DNA of 64,000 bases, taken from contig JAODUO010000537.1 of assembly GCA_025642075.2 (NCBI GenBank), positions 385,001 through 449,000 on the forward strand. The letters are read 5' to 3'. The notes below the pieces were generated by a model. That model had not been told where the DNA came from. It was given only the letters and a program-made list of their open reading frames with translations, and searched no databases. Positions 25,201 through 43,724 of this stretch are shown piece after piece (within the stretch, counting starts at the first letter, position 1; each line of letters starts with the position of its first letter). A program made the translations under genes and the position numbers. The DNA comes from Ridgeia piscesae (lineage: Eukaryota; Annelida; Polychaeta; Sabellida; Siboglinidae).

Positions 25201-27478
25201 ATATGATATATGATAACAGATTAGTTATGTATTTTATAGTAATTCACTGTAATTGTTTTCTGTTTGCAGGAGCATAGAATGCAACTTTGACACCGTATGG
25301 GATAGAGGCGGATTCACCATCATAAATATAGACGACAGAAAGAAGTAGGCATCTTTTTACTTATACACTTAATCCTCTACTGTGACTAGGATATAATTAC
25401 GATGTTTATTAGAACCAAATCTATACTCCTGCTTATTAATATTAATCTGTTTTCAGGGCATTCAGTCCTTATTATGCCACACTGCTGGTTGACTCCCGGT
25501 AGTTATTCGTTTTGTTTTCAAACATTTACTTTTTTGTAATTTTTTTGCTCTGAAGCCTGCATGCAATATTGGTCATTTATACTTTATAGATAAACCATCC
25601 CAAAGATACAGGAAACAAATACGCAAATAAAATATTGTATTCACTGTAAATGTCTGTGAACTGTATTGCAGGTACCATACCCCTGACTATACAGCTGTAC
25701 ATAGATAATTATCACCTCACCATAAGCAAATAGTTCAGTTTTGTTGAAATTGATCTGCACCTGTAAATTCTACTATAATTTTAATCTTTTTAATAGTCCT
25801 GATGCTTTACAAGTAAACACATCTACTACTACAATGTAGTGCATTGGTATAATGGCTAGAGCATCGCACTCTCAACTAAGAGAACACGGGTTCGAATCCT
25901 GTGCTGTTGTGTCAAAATTGGGAAAGTTTTTTCACTCTACATTGCTCCAGTTCACTCAGCTTTATAAATGAGAACCTGGCTATAAACAATGGTGGATATT
26001 TGTCTATGAATATGAATATGAATTTTTGCGCATTAATTGCAGCGTGGCTGGGGGCTTCCCTGAGCAGTCGAGATGGTGTTCGATTGAACAGGTCTGCCAG
26101 GGAGTAAAGTGCTTTGAGCAATCCTAAGGATTAGATACTGCCTATATAAAAACTTTTTTCTTTACCCGACTGATTAAGCATTGGTGAGTCAGTGTTGTAT
26201 AAGTAAAACTGATGATAACCATATTTGTGTCGCAGGTACATTCCACTGATTGCTTCCTTGATGGCACCGCATGCAAGATACATGCTGGTCATAGACAGCT
26301 ATGACAGGAACGTCATTCATGGTAAAACTCAAAATAATCAATATGCATCATTGTTTATTTGTTATTCTAACTGGGAGAAGATGGAGGTGTCTCCTCTTGG
26401 GGGTGAAGGTCTACTCACCTCTTTCTTTCTTCACCGCACCTTGGACAACTGCTTTGATCTCCCAACTGGCAATGTTTTTCTAGTTCTATTTATAATTATT
26501 TTCATTATTTGACGTTCTATTAATTGATGTGTGTATGTATTAGAGTTACAATGTTATGATTGTATGATGTCTCATTATTCAACTAGTCAGACCAACCTTT
26601 CTATACTGGCACTGAAGGTAGTGGTTCTTTCACATAAAAAATTAGATGGGACTGACATTTAGAGTTGTGGTCTCTGAGTCATGAGGGATACAACGTGTCA
26701 AATGTTGCGAACCAGATTTCGACACCAAATACACCATGTCTGCTCAATGTGGGCATTGAACTCGGGGTGCCACCATACCAGGTAGATGTGCTAACCATTG
26801 CACTGTTGCACGCGTCAAACAGTCACTTTATTTAGAGTTACTATGTATTTACTTATGAAGTGGATAAATTGCGGGCTCATCCATTCACCAGATGGCAGTA
26901 CTGTGGAGTTAAACATGTCTTGTATAATTTTCTGATCAACTTTCAGGTCCTCCCCATTCTGTGGAGAAGGAAGGTGTGGACGAAATCTTTGGTATGATTT
27001 CTTTCACTTTCTGATAAAAAAATAACATGGTGTTTATAGTGGGAAATGATAAACTATAGGGAAGTGATAAACTATACCTTGATTGATGCTATCTTTTACC
27101 ATAGATTTTCTTATTTCTGCAATGTGCACAGTGCTATTTATGTAATTACAGGGGCATATTTAATTTTAAATGGTAACATATTTACCCATGTGTGTGTTTT
27201 AAACTCATGGGTCTTCTGAAGATTAAGTGTATGTTTGAGAGTAAGCTTTATAATGCGTACATGCATATATAGGATTTATTCAACAACTTGGCAAATTACT
27301 TTCTTTTTCACAGTTTTGTAGGCATCATAGGTGTGATTTTTTAATTGTTCTCTTTGTTGTAGGAGAAACATTTGACATAAAGTACGTGGACAAGAAAGAT
27401 TCTCTGAAGCCCTTGCAGAAGTCATGGGGACTGACATTTTTTGATGAGACACTTTACCAGCTGACCTTGAAACTGTAG
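22238..27478 (+). CDS. TPMT: Thiopurine S-methyltransferase-like gene, copy C
   Basis: Same eight exons as copy A with identical coding sequence as far as I could compare: 22238-22335, 22754-22846, 23952-24081, 24768-24820, 25270-25344, 26236-26321, 26947-26991 and 27363-27478 (231 aa). The SAM-binding block VLFPFCGKTYDMKW, the VWDRGGF segment and the C-terminal KSWGL block are intact. Differences from copy A fall in introns and flanks. This copy runs into the unique right-hand flank and is therefore the better anchored of the two intact copies. It is likely the same physical gene as copy A, or its other allele. Confidence 0.88.
23139..23786 (+). mobile_element. RTE-type fragment, copy C
   Basis: Same insertion and GTGAATAAA flanks as 7504-8151. 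Confidence 0.8.
25836..25911 (+). mobile_element. tRNA-like SINE head, copy C
   Basis: Identical to 10201-10276. Confidence 0.5.
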
Positions 27479-28467
27479 CAATGTCTCTTACCATGTTGTG
27501 TTGTAATGCTGTGTTCCAGTTGCCTCATGTTTACCATGAATTCCAGTTCGTGACCCAGTTGCATAAATTCACCAGTGGTAAACTGGTGGAGCTGGTGAAC
27601 TTTCCAGTTCACAGCTGGAGTTTACCACCTGCAAGAGGTGATTGGATCACGGCATAATGCTGGGTTGAAAAGGCAAAGCCAAAGACATTTCAGAGTCTGG
27701 TTTATATACAATTCTTCCATGGCTCTGCACCGTATATTATATTTAGCGAAAAATTGTTTAATTTTTGTCTTGTTGAATGCTAGAACAACAATTTACAGCA
27801 ATACATAGATACAGAATGCAACTAATGTATAGTATAAATAGAGATATATATTTATACATTTTGTTTTATATGAAGTTGATAATATAAATTTAACCATGAT
27901 TGCCAAGCTCGCCATTTATGAATAAATTTATTATAATTATTTTTGGTAAAATTTTGAAATCTCAGATTGTATTGTTGTTTTGTGGTGTATAATGTGAATG
28001 TTTACTTTACAACGTTGTGCACCTTGTTGACTTGTTAGAAATTTGCCTAACGAATGTGTCGTATATTATTTGTTTATATATTTGATAGAATGCTTATTAT
28101 ACACTTGTGTAAATTTTTTGCCATCGATATTGAATTAATAAATAATTGTTTATACATGTACACCACATTAATCCAAGGCGTTTGTTCTGGTGTAATGTGG
28201 TTTTATCAGCCAGTCTGTTGGATCTGTTCCTTCCAGTGTCAACTCGATTGCTCTTGCTCTAGACTTGGAAGTATTCGTCCATTCTTCAGCTACACTACTA
28301 AGGCTGTTAATTAATAAATCGGTTAACTTAATTCCATCACTGTGCAGTTATAGTGGTCGAGCGTATATATTAGGGTTGAACCCCCGGAGGCATGGGTTGC
28401 TAATTCATGGCCAAGTTTATAAATGTATTCCAATATCTCTTAGCCTTAGGCTTAGCAATATGCCAAT

Positions 28468-30703
28468 AATAAAACTGATAATGCAGTTTTTTTTGTCTTT
28501 TTTTTACTTTAGGGTTTGATCAAATATCAAATTCGCCTGAAAAGTAGTAATACATAAAAATCCGTATTGTGAAACCATTTAAATTATCTTATTTTTTGCA
28601 GTCTACACAGGGCTTAGTAACCGGGCTTATGCTCGGCCGTGTAGCAGCTAAAGCAGTGCTTGTAGACATGTAGTTGTAAAACAAAACCGTAGTGCTGCTT
28701 CCTGATAGTATTAGGTAGCCAGTTGGTCGCTAGGTGGCACAGTCTCAAAACATGGAAAACTTTTGGCGTGTGTGAGCACTTGGAAATTATTATTACTATG
28801 ACGATACAATACTCGGATATCTTCTTTGTGCGAGTCATGTAAAGTTGACGTAGCAGTTATAGTGAATTTCTTCTACGAACATGTGGCGTCATTAGGTTTG
28901 CTTTATGTGTTACAAGTACGATTTTACAATTAACTCAAAGACGCAAATCACATTCGATAATTTCAGTCGGCTTCCTGCTCCTATTAGACCTAGACGTCAT
29001 AATTGACCGAATTGTCCTATTCCTGGTTTCAACGTTTTGCGAATATGCATACGAAGTCGAAGCAGTCATGCCCCAAAGGGCAAAAGGAAGAAAGTGATGT
29101 GGTGGCACGTTACAGGGGTGCGTTGCAAACGACTAAATGCTAGATTTGTCGATCCTGTGCATGCATATGTCTCGGACTCAAATCAAGACGTACTACATAA
29201 TCAGATTGATGGGTGATATCAGATGATGCTAGTATCTTAACCAATCAAATCAGACCCATTCTTGTTTATTATGAAGTAAAAACTTTCATTTAATTGTTTG
29301 TCCGTCTGATGTACATATAATATTATATAGTCATGAATGTTCACATGCACATAAAAATATAGACAGAAAGAAGCACCACTCTCACTAAATAATGGATCGA
29401 AAAGTGAAGCCAGTTTAAAGGTAGTCAGTGGTACACACCACCATACCATAGGCACTAAACGCACAAGTCCACTTCATTGAGAATCATATGATATAAAAGA
29501 GCATGGCTTAAATAGTTCATAAGACAGCAACGGATTCACAAACTCTGACTGCGTGTCCTGAAGTGTTTATGTCAATGTGTTATCATGTGATACAGCCAGT
29601 TCTGGCGAGAGACCATGAAAACTCCGGTATCAACATTTCCCAACTTCAAGAGTGATAAATAGGAAAGTCCTGACATCTTATTCACGGTCTTAGCATATAT
29701 AAATAAAGAGTAAGATTGTAGGTGTAACATATATGGCCTATTATGGGGCATGGGCACCTACAAACAAGTTGTCAGCATATGGCAAGCACCTAGCTGCACC
29801 TAATAGTAATATATTTTAGTTTAAGATGATAAATACAAGTACCAATTTGAAGAATAAACAGTTCCTTCAAAATAACATGTTTATGTACATATGAACACAC
29901 AGGTATAATGATTTGTGTACTGTTTTAGTTAAATTGGTATGTCGCCAGCCGCCGGAGACACTGTAATATGCTGGCTTCATTAAAAACAGTGGAGTCATGC
30001 TTCTTTCTGTCTAGTCTTTTTTATAGTTTTGATATAAATATCATTTGCTGGGATGGTGGCCATATTGTTTCGGCATTTTGTGTAATGATTTTTTTTAATG
30101 AATTTTTAACTTTTTCCCTCAGTTGTTTTTCTTTACATGAATATTTCAGCAGTGAGATTGCATAATATTCCGCCTTTGGTCTAAATTATTTTCAATACAA
30201 ATGTATACATATCTGCTCTAGTACAGACTAGTAAAACATGCTTTTGCTTATCATCGATTAATCTTTTTTTTCATTGGCTGACAAACCTCAGAAGCAACTT
30301 CCTGGTAAGTAGTAAGGTTTGCCTTATATAACTTAAAAAAATACTATTAATATTAAAATTTTATTAACAAAGTGAAAAATGTGTATGCGTATTCATTAAA
30401 AAGTTGAATTTACAGCACAAAAGAGTTACAAAGTTGAAGACATAAATTAATACTATCAAAGTATTACACTGTATATACAACTAGCTCATCAATGTGCCTT
30501 TAAAATATCTTATGTATAAATCATCTATATCACTCAGACTAGTAATTATTAGTAGTAATATTAAAATAATAATTTTTCATTTTATATTGAAGAACTGTAA
30601 CACCAAACATTCACATAAACAGGCTTACTATGCAGTGTAATGCAATATGTTCACAAGTATTGTACGAATGACAGATACAATATCTTAATTCATATTTTTG
30701 AAG
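28468..30703. other. Spacer between TPMT-like and VPS4-like genes
   Basis: Single-copy AT-rich DNA, apart from 28468-29648, which also appears inverted in copy B. The missing first exons of the VPS4-like gene should lie here. A very short acceptor/donor pair at about 30292-30303 is the only candidate I saw, and its phase cannot be checked. Confidence 0.4.
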
Positions 30704-36037
<5,334 letters not shown>

Positions 36038-36718
36038 TTGAATGAATGTTAACGTTCTAATATAATTACCAGTGTCATGTCCTCAACATGAGGAATGGCC
36101 AACATGGAACTGTCCTGGTTGCTAAGTGAAGTTTAAACATTCCTGGCAAACTTTAGACAATGTCACTGGATGGCAGGTTATAATTGTGTTTGCAGTATTT
36201 CAACTGTAAATAATTAAAAAGTTGAGTTAAGATACTGTAGTCATTTTATTTTTAGTTAAATAAACATGTTCAACCAACAGCATTCCACAAACATTTTCAG
36301 AAGTGGGCCAAATTTTGTCCAGTTGTCTTTCTATAGGCCTAAGTTTATAAATAAATCACATAATCTAAATACAGCCTGTAGTGTGTAACAAAACCTTAAA
36401 ACAAAATGGTGATTTTGCCTGTTCAGTAAGATTGCAAGTCACAAAATATTTGAAATGATATCGAATGTGTTCCTTGTATAACTTGTTGTTAGGAATGGTA
36501 ACATCAGTAGATTAAATGCTATCGAAAAATATCCCATTTCTGCACCAATCCAAGCAGTTCTGAATATCAATACCTTGATCATACATAAAAGCAAGAAATT
36601 GTTTTTCATAGTGAAAATTCTTTATAATTTTGCAGTGACAGAGATTGTCCTGCAAAGCTTTTTCACATCTAGATAACTGACAATTTCGACAATGTCAGGC
36701 AGAACAGTAAACAGACTT
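36038..36718 (+). terminator. 3' UTR and polyadenylation region of the VPS4-like gene
   Basis: AATAAA at 36259-36264, about 220 bp past the stop, is the likely signal. The rest up to the hAT-type element shows no gene. Confidence 0.5.
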
Positions 36719-37895
36719 GTAAAGTTCAGAGATGGAGTAATCGTACTCATGTACTCGTACGAGTACTTTTTGAGTACTCGTACTCGAGTACAAAGCAAAG
36801 TAATCATACTCGTACTCGAGTACATTACCAAAGTAATTGTACTCACGATAACTTCTCACGATTACATTTTTTCATATGAACAGTTGCAAGCAAATAATAT
36901 TAGACAGATAAAAATGGCAATATTAGAAGTAATCTAATAAATGTAATAATAATCGAGGTATTCATTTTCTATTACTGTTGAGCATTTCAGTTAAATAACT
37001 ATTCAGTCAGATTTCCCTAATACTTAGTGTTTTGCTCATATGACGACAGGCAGACCCGTGATAGGGAGTATTGTTATTGCTAACTGCATCACAGTGACAA
37101 CTGACTGAAAGAGGTAAAGGCCAAAATATATTGTTTGTATGTTAAGCCAGGAGAGGAGATCCATAATAATATAATGCCTATGTTGCCCTCAGAAGAGACA
37201 CTGCTAATCATTGCTAGGATGTTGTGAGGAAGGCTCAACTTCAAAGTCAGCCAGGAAACCAGAATAGCCTGGTGCCAGATTGAAGTCTGACTAAAGAACA
37301 AAAGGGGATATCTGAGCAAACAAAAGTTGTGGTCACTGCAGGCCAGGGGGAAGCCTGTTGTTAAGTGTCTTCATCAGTAATTAGCACTGTTGGGTGAAGT
37401 TGCAGTGCACTTGGTTTTGAAGTGTTGTTATTGTAAAGTATTTGATCATGTGTATTTGAAATTCTTAAATGCCTCCTATTTGTATTTTATTCAGAAACCA
37501 TAAATTAAATTATTAATCCAGCATTAAATGATTCATCCAATACCTGAGAAAGTCGTCTAATTATTAATAATAATAACATCTGGATAGTGGATAGCAGTAA
37601 TCAGTTAGAACATTAGTGACACAACAACAGAACAAGAATGACACCTAGGGATTCCATGAAAGTCGCCTTTATGTTAGAAACAGGATATTCATGAAAGTAA
37701 TCATGAAAGTAATCATGATTACATTCTAATGTAATCGTACTCGTACTCGAGTACATTGCAAAGTAATCGTACTCGTACTCGAGTACATTTGTTTTCAGAG
37801 TACTCGTACTCGTACTCATACTCATGGATGTTCAAAGTAATCGTACTCGTACTCGAGTACATTTGTATTGTACTCACTCCATCTCTGGTAAAGTT
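36719..37895. mobile_element. Non-autonomous hAT-type element 1, 8-bp target duplication
   Basis: The element spans 36727-37887 and begins and ends with the inverted repeat CAGAGATGGAGT. It is flanked by a perfect 8-bp duplication GTAAAGTT (36719-36726 and 37888-37895), the length hAT transposases make. Inside each end are arrays of GTAATCGTACTCGAGTACA-like units built on the palindrome GTACTCGAGTAC. The central part has no transposase frame but is homologous to the core of the element split around the BEL insertion at 46-49 kb. Confidence 0.88.
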
Positions 37896-38228
37896 ACAGC
37901 AAAGTCAGCAAATCCAACTGGATGCAGTGTGTTGGATGTCAATTAACCAGTAAACATCGTTTGGCATATTCAGCATGCACATGTTCACAGCAAAATATCT
38001 GGTGAACTTATTGTATACAATTATAATTTATATATATTTTAATAGTAATAATCATGTTGTGAAGCACCACAAATAATTAGATGTGGTGCTATACAAAATA
38101 AACTATTTATTATAACTTCAAATGCTGAAAGGTGTCATTCTCTGCATGAATTGTCTAGAGTGACCGCTTTATGTAAAAACTTCTTCCTAAATTCATACAC
38201 ACTGCTAAGCATGTGTCATCCCTGAAGT
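37896..38228. other. Spacer, nothing identified
   Basis: AT-rich sequence between the hAT-type element and the CA array. Confidence 0.5.
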
Positions 38229-38480
<252 letters not shown>

Positions 38481-38739
38481 GCTGAACTTGAAACTCAACA
38501 TCATCCAGCTAGTATATCGGACTGTCAATTCCATAGAAACTCACACCATTAGGTTCCCATTGTTAGAACTTCTCCACAGTTCAATTTGCGAGAACTATCA
38601 CAGAACTTTCCATTGTTCTCAACAATTTATATTTATTACTTTGGGCCTTGTGGGTCAACTGGAAACCGTATGTGGGCCAAACTTGGCCTGCAGGCCAGGG
38701 TTTGTGGAACATTGTCCTAAATGTTGACGCTGCAAAATA

Positions 38740-41700
38740 TCAGGAGTTGTCATCGTTACTGAGCACTCTCTCCGTATACTGGGGAAGAGGATTGTCCTTC
38801 ACATACTTCTCTAGATAACTACATGAGAGAATCAGCTTTGCATCTCGTTCCACCATGTAGTCCAGTGCAGTCTGTAACAATTAGAGGAAGAACTATATAC
38901 CAGTTTTTCAAAAAAATAAGAAAACTAAAAGTTTACCTGTTTTTTTGCTCTAGATGACCATAGGATGTTTTAAAATGAGTCGATCAAATTTTAATTTCTT
39001 GTGCATAGTGACAGTATCCTAAGAAACATCTGTTAAAAATTACAAAAATTGATTTCCATGGTTTTGGATATATGGGAGCTAACAATACACGGCAGATGGC
39101 TCTTGCAGAGTGATACCTTCAGCCAAAAGTTTAAAAAACTTGTAGCCTACTTGCTATTGTTGGTACATCTTTTTAGTGTACTCTTTGGGGAGGGGGAGAA
39201 TGGGTCAAGAAAAGATGTACTCTTTCTCTTTGCACACTTCAAATTTTTTTACAATTATAATCATCTTTCAAGATAACTGACTTTCAGGTTATGGAGTTCA
39301 ATCACACTTCAGTCGTAAGACAAATAAACTACCAGTATTAAAATTATGCTAAATTAAACTGGCAAGTCTGCCAGCTGTGCATTATTTTCTGTTTTACACG
39401 ACCAAGACTGAAAACTACAAAACAGTCACCTGAGCCAATATTTTAGCAATCCCCTTTCCGCGGTAAGCCTTTGGGACTCCAGTGTGAAAGAGATCGGCCA
39501 CGCCTTCCCTCACCCACTGGTACTTAAGGACAGCCGTGTCACCTGCCTTCACATTGTCACCTGTCAACATACACTGTCATGTTTTTCATGAATGAATAGC
39601 ATCCACAATGTTTGATTTTTGCACACATTTTATTTGCACAATATTTATATTCTAGAATTAAGAGACAGCTACTTGGCACATCCAGCTAATTCATAGTTTG
39701 TGCACGTTTCATGATGTTATAACAGTTTGTTTGTAACCTTTGTTTAAAAAATAGTAGTGACATCAACGATTAGCTTTTGACCCAAAGTAATTTGGATACA
39801 TTAGTTAGTTGAAATATAGCGTTATTTCTAAATACCAGAAGAATCTTTTGCAAAACAAATTCATACTCTATTTCTGTATCACTTATTTCATTCAATTTAT
39901 GCAAATGAATAGTAAAACATATATTTTGGAAAAATACCAATAACAAATGTGCGAGAAAATAGTTGCCTTCATTTTAGGTGATGAGACTTAATTTGTTGCA
40001 CACATATTTCATTGTATATTTAATAATCACAACGTCCAATGCCACGATTCAATGACACACAGGGCTTCATGCAGGACTAAATTTCTGCCACTCACAATTT
40101 GTTTAGTAGACAAGTGTATGTTAATTTACATATGCCAGTTGAGACACACAAAGTGTATTATAACCTAAAATAAACTACAAACATGTTACCCGTTCTTAAA
40201 GCATAACTAAGAATATCTATGATTTTGGATTACCTGATTTTTTGCTACTTATTTTTTATCCATCCACCACCTGTCCAGTGATAAATTCTACCAGTCTAAA
40301 ATCTAAATGTGACCGGTGGACGGGTCTCTACATAAAGCTATGAACTTACATGCTATGACAGCACAGGTACACAAGAAGAAGATTATTCACAACTGACAAA
40401 CCCACTCCAAAAGCAATGACTCTGCAAAAATTATGCACCGCTAAATCATTCATAAAACAATGTGAAATTTCCCCATCATTATCACTGCTGCATCAAAACA
40501 CGCATGAATATGAAATTATTCGGTTGTGTTGTATAACGTATTTACTTGTTCAAAACAATTACTGTCTGTACCATATACAGGGCTGGGGTCAAATAAAAAA
40601 GAAATGGAATTGATCAATTCCAATTCAATTCCGAAATTGGAGCTGGAATTGAAAGATTTGGAACAAAATTAATTGAATTGGAATTGAAAGATTTTGAATT
40701 GAAAGATATTGAATTGGCATTGAAAGATTTTGAAATTAATAAAAAGGAATTGAGTATCTGATATTTTTGTGATGCTGTGAAGGATATTTTACAGACAGTT
40801 GGGAGTATTGCTGTGCAAGCAATGGTGTTTAATGACCAAGAAAAGTTGGACAATGAAGCTGCTAGTCAAACATTACCCAGCAGTTAATCAGTGGATGAAA
40901 CTGATGAATGTGAAGTCAATTAGACTTGTCCTACTGCCTTGTGTGAATGAGTGCTGGCTGGGGACTGCTTCAAAGAACCATTGAAATTGTCCAGATAACA
41001 ATCACCCTTTCCCAGAGTCACAAGCTTAGCAAATAATGATTAGGACTACCCAAATACCAGGAGTGAAGCCAGGATATCTCCAAACAGTCTAAAGTGTAAC
41101 CAGTTAAAGTTCAAAGATTTCCAGTGCAAACATAAGCCCAGTGAAGACTGACAACACTTGTAGATCATAACCAGAATGTGACAACCATATAAATGTTAGT
41201 GTTTTTTATATGTTCTTCGTAGCTACTCAATCAGCTTGTAACATCTTGCCTGTACTGACGTTTAAACACTGGTGATGCATTGAAATATTTTGAGTTAATT
41301 GTTTATCTTATTTCTGCATGCTTTATTATGTTACATGTCAGTGGGTAAAAAGTAAAAACAATTTTAATGTGCTGATCTAGTGTTTCAACAAAATTGTTAT
41401 GTAGGTGCATGATGCCAGAACGAGAGCAGAGCAGACTTAGACACTCAGTAGAACTCAGACATTTCAATTATGCAGTGAATCCAGCGATGCCTGGATTAAA
41501 ATGTAATGCAATAAAATGTCACTGAATGAATTCTTTTGGTATTGGTGATTATGTGCGCATGTGCGTGTGTGCGTGTGTGTTATATAATGATTATATAAAT
41601 ACATAACACTATCACCCCCCCCCGTATGCACATTGATCGTATCATTTTATGGTTAACTTTTGTTATGTGAATTGGAGCGGGAATTGGAACCGATTGATTA

Positions 41701-41844
41701 TAGATGGAATTGGAAAAAAATGAATTGAAAGAAATTGAATTTGAAAGAAATTGAATTGGAAATTAAATTGGAAAAGTAATTGAATTTGAATTGAATAAAA
41801 GGAATTGCAATGAATTTGAATTGAAATGGCCCCAGCCCTGACTA

Positions 41845-41892
<48 letters not shown>

Positions 41893-43394
41893 ATAAAAAT
41901 ATCGCTAAATGCCCATGTTCACTTATTTCAATCTGTTCTGGAAATAGCCTATAATACTCTATAGTATGCGGTTACTCGACAGATGTATTGAGTCGAATTA
42001 TAGTCGGAATGCCCCAGTGCCTGAATGCCCCACTACCTGAATGCCCCAAACCTAGTTGCAATTGAAGTACCAATAGCAAAGTCACAATGGTCCACTTTTG
42101 GACGGAATGCTCCTGTGATTTAATTTACTATATTGTCAAACCTATGTATATAATAGATAATACAATAGTAGATATTAAAATACTACATATGAAATGCATA
42201 ATTAATATAGAAATGACATTTCTGCTAGAATGCCCCAATATTATTTTACTATCATCAGATCGGTGTTTTTGTGATCTCATTGAGATTAACTGGTGAAATA
42301 TATTTCAAATTGTAGACGATATATGTGCTGCTGTGAACTGGAAACAAGTAGAAGTGAATGCAAAAATACATGACCCCTGAGAGAGATAATAAAATAAGCT
42401 GATAGATAACATAAGTGATTAATACATAGTCATAGTTATATATTATCTAAAAAGATATTTTACGCCAATGCCGATAACTATATGCTAGGGGTAATATGCT
42501 ATTGCGAAAATTTTACATGTGTTCCACTGAACTGAAGCTGACTTTGCTTACAACTTTCTGCTCTCCTAGGCTATGTATACTGCTCAGCTGTGGTGGAATT
42601 ATACACAGTAGCAAGTATACATAAACTTCATGTTGCTTACAATAATGTACGTGTTTCGCTTATTGCTAAATCAGCCTAAATATTGCAGTGCCTCCACCAT
42701 GTTTGTAGAATACCATGTACCAGATAGTAAAGCTGTAATTAGAAACCTTGTATATAAATTCATGCGGAAACTTGATGCCTCGATCTTATAATAAGTTGGT
42801 AATTAAATTGCCATTATCAACAGTGTCAGTTATATAAAATGGCAATCCAGGATAAGACGACATTGGATCAAAATGTTGTATATACATAATAGTTTTTGAT
42901 TGAATATACCATTGTGAAGTTTTTTCTTCTATTTACCATGTGCAATATATACTTTGACAGTCTGAAATAAAGATATTTAACTGAATTGACGTTGCGACCA
43001 CCCTGTTCTACTCTGCAGGTGCATTGCCACCAAACAGTTGGAGCATTGCGACTAGGCATTGAGACTGGTGCATTCAGGCAGAGGGACATTCCGACCATAT
43101 CCCGTCGTGTGTATTCCACCCTATTCCATGGCATAATAACGTAAGATAGGTAAGAGGCATAACGCCATAGCCATAGGGCATAAGTGGCATGAGCCAAGAC
43201 TCAAGAACGACTATACATTTTGACAGCTCACCCAATTTCAAACAAAAAGCGCATTCCTTTTCATCATGCCAGCCAATGTATTGTTCCCCGCCACGTTCGT
43301 GTGTTGTCATTGAAATTAAACGCTGTGATTTATACAGACTGCGCTTCTTCCAAATATCACTGGCCCTAAACCACTGTCTGAGTGTCCTAATCAT
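38740..43394 (-). CDS. NATD1: NATD1-like N-acetyltransferase
   Basis: Three minus-strand exons join with matching phases: 43232-43394, 39430-39560 and 38740-38871 (stop 38740-38742), giving 141 aa. NATD1 proteins are small GNAT-fold acetyltransferases. The acetyl-CoA-binding signature appears as AYRGKGIAKIL after LFHTGVP, and the C-terminus reads SCSYLEKYVKDNPLPQY, very close to the vertebrate family ending. Exon 1 supplies the early strand block WHDEKECAFCLKLG. The ATG at 43394 gives an Arg/Lys-rich leader without acidic residues before Asp13 (MIRTLRQWFRASDIWKKRS), reminiscent of a mitochondrial presequence. An internal ATG (MTTHERGG, about 43310) would give a shorter protein nearer the usual length. 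Intron 1 carries a hAT-like element and other repeats. Substrate is unknown. Confidence 0.88.
40578..41840. mobile_element. hAT-like inverted-repeat element 3 in NATD1 intron 1
   Basis: Ends are CAGGGCTGGGG (40578) and its inverse CCCCAGCCCTG (to 41840). Both ends carry arrays of GGAATTGAATTG-like units facing inward. The middle has no coding frame. A clean 8-bp duplication is not visible because the right flank is a TA repeat. Layout and size match element 1 but the arrays differ. Confidence 0.72.
41848..41890. repeat. (TA)n microsatellite
   Basis: Uninterrupted TA array directly beside the hAT-like element. Confidence 0.95.
42003..43101. mobile_element. Candidate inverted-repeat element with GAATGCCCC arrays
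   Basis: The left end begins GTCGGAATGCCCCAGTGCC and repeats TGAATGCCCCA several times. The right end, read inverted, begins GTCGGAATGTCCCTCTGCC and repeats similar units. No target duplication was found, so the class is open. It ends about 130 bp from NATD1 exon 1. Confidence 0.45.
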
Positions 43395-43724
43395 GACGCC
43401 TCCAGAGAAGGGATCATTCGTTATTGCGGGAGCCAACCATGTTTATCTTATTATTTCACACGCGAATCGCGAAATTGAAACAACACTATTTTCGTATAAA
43501 AAAATCAACGGTCAAAATATGGCGATTTAGTATTTGTCTACGCCGTCTTGGCGTCGCTTAAAATGAAATTAAATATTAATAATTTTCTGCTGAACGCAGA
43601 GCGGCCTTGACATCGAGTTTGGAGTATTGCCTTAATTTTATGTAAACAACAGCAAGCAGAAGTCAGAGCACTGCTGACTGTCTTATTCATCGTCTGTTGT
43701 TAATGCGATTGTCGGATTGATCTC
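43395..43724. promoter_or_regulatory. Shared 5' region of two divergent genes
   Basis: Only 330 bp separates the ATG of the minus-strand NATD1-like gene from the ATG of the plus-strand membrane-protein gene. Both 5' UTRs and promoters must lie here or be spliced in. I see no convincing TATA box. Confidence 0.5.

Larger units (their letters stand above)
20140..28467 (+). repeat. Copy C of the TPMT-containing unit (forward)
   Basis: 20140-20866 is a degraded version of 4433-5218 (CR1-like tail) with a net loss of about 60 bp. From 20867 the match to copy A is nearly exact up to 28467/12835. C then continues smoothly into single-copy sequence toward the VPS4-like gene. Confidence 0.94.

Noticed and set aside
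6604..27478. Three functional TPMT paralogues
   Set aside because: Copies A and C are almost identical including introns, and B is damaged in read-error style; a single locus is more likely.
36727..37887. CRISPR-like array because of regularly repeated TACTCGAGTA units
   Set aside because: Eukaryotic context, no uniform spacers, and the units are subterminal repeats of a hAT-type element.
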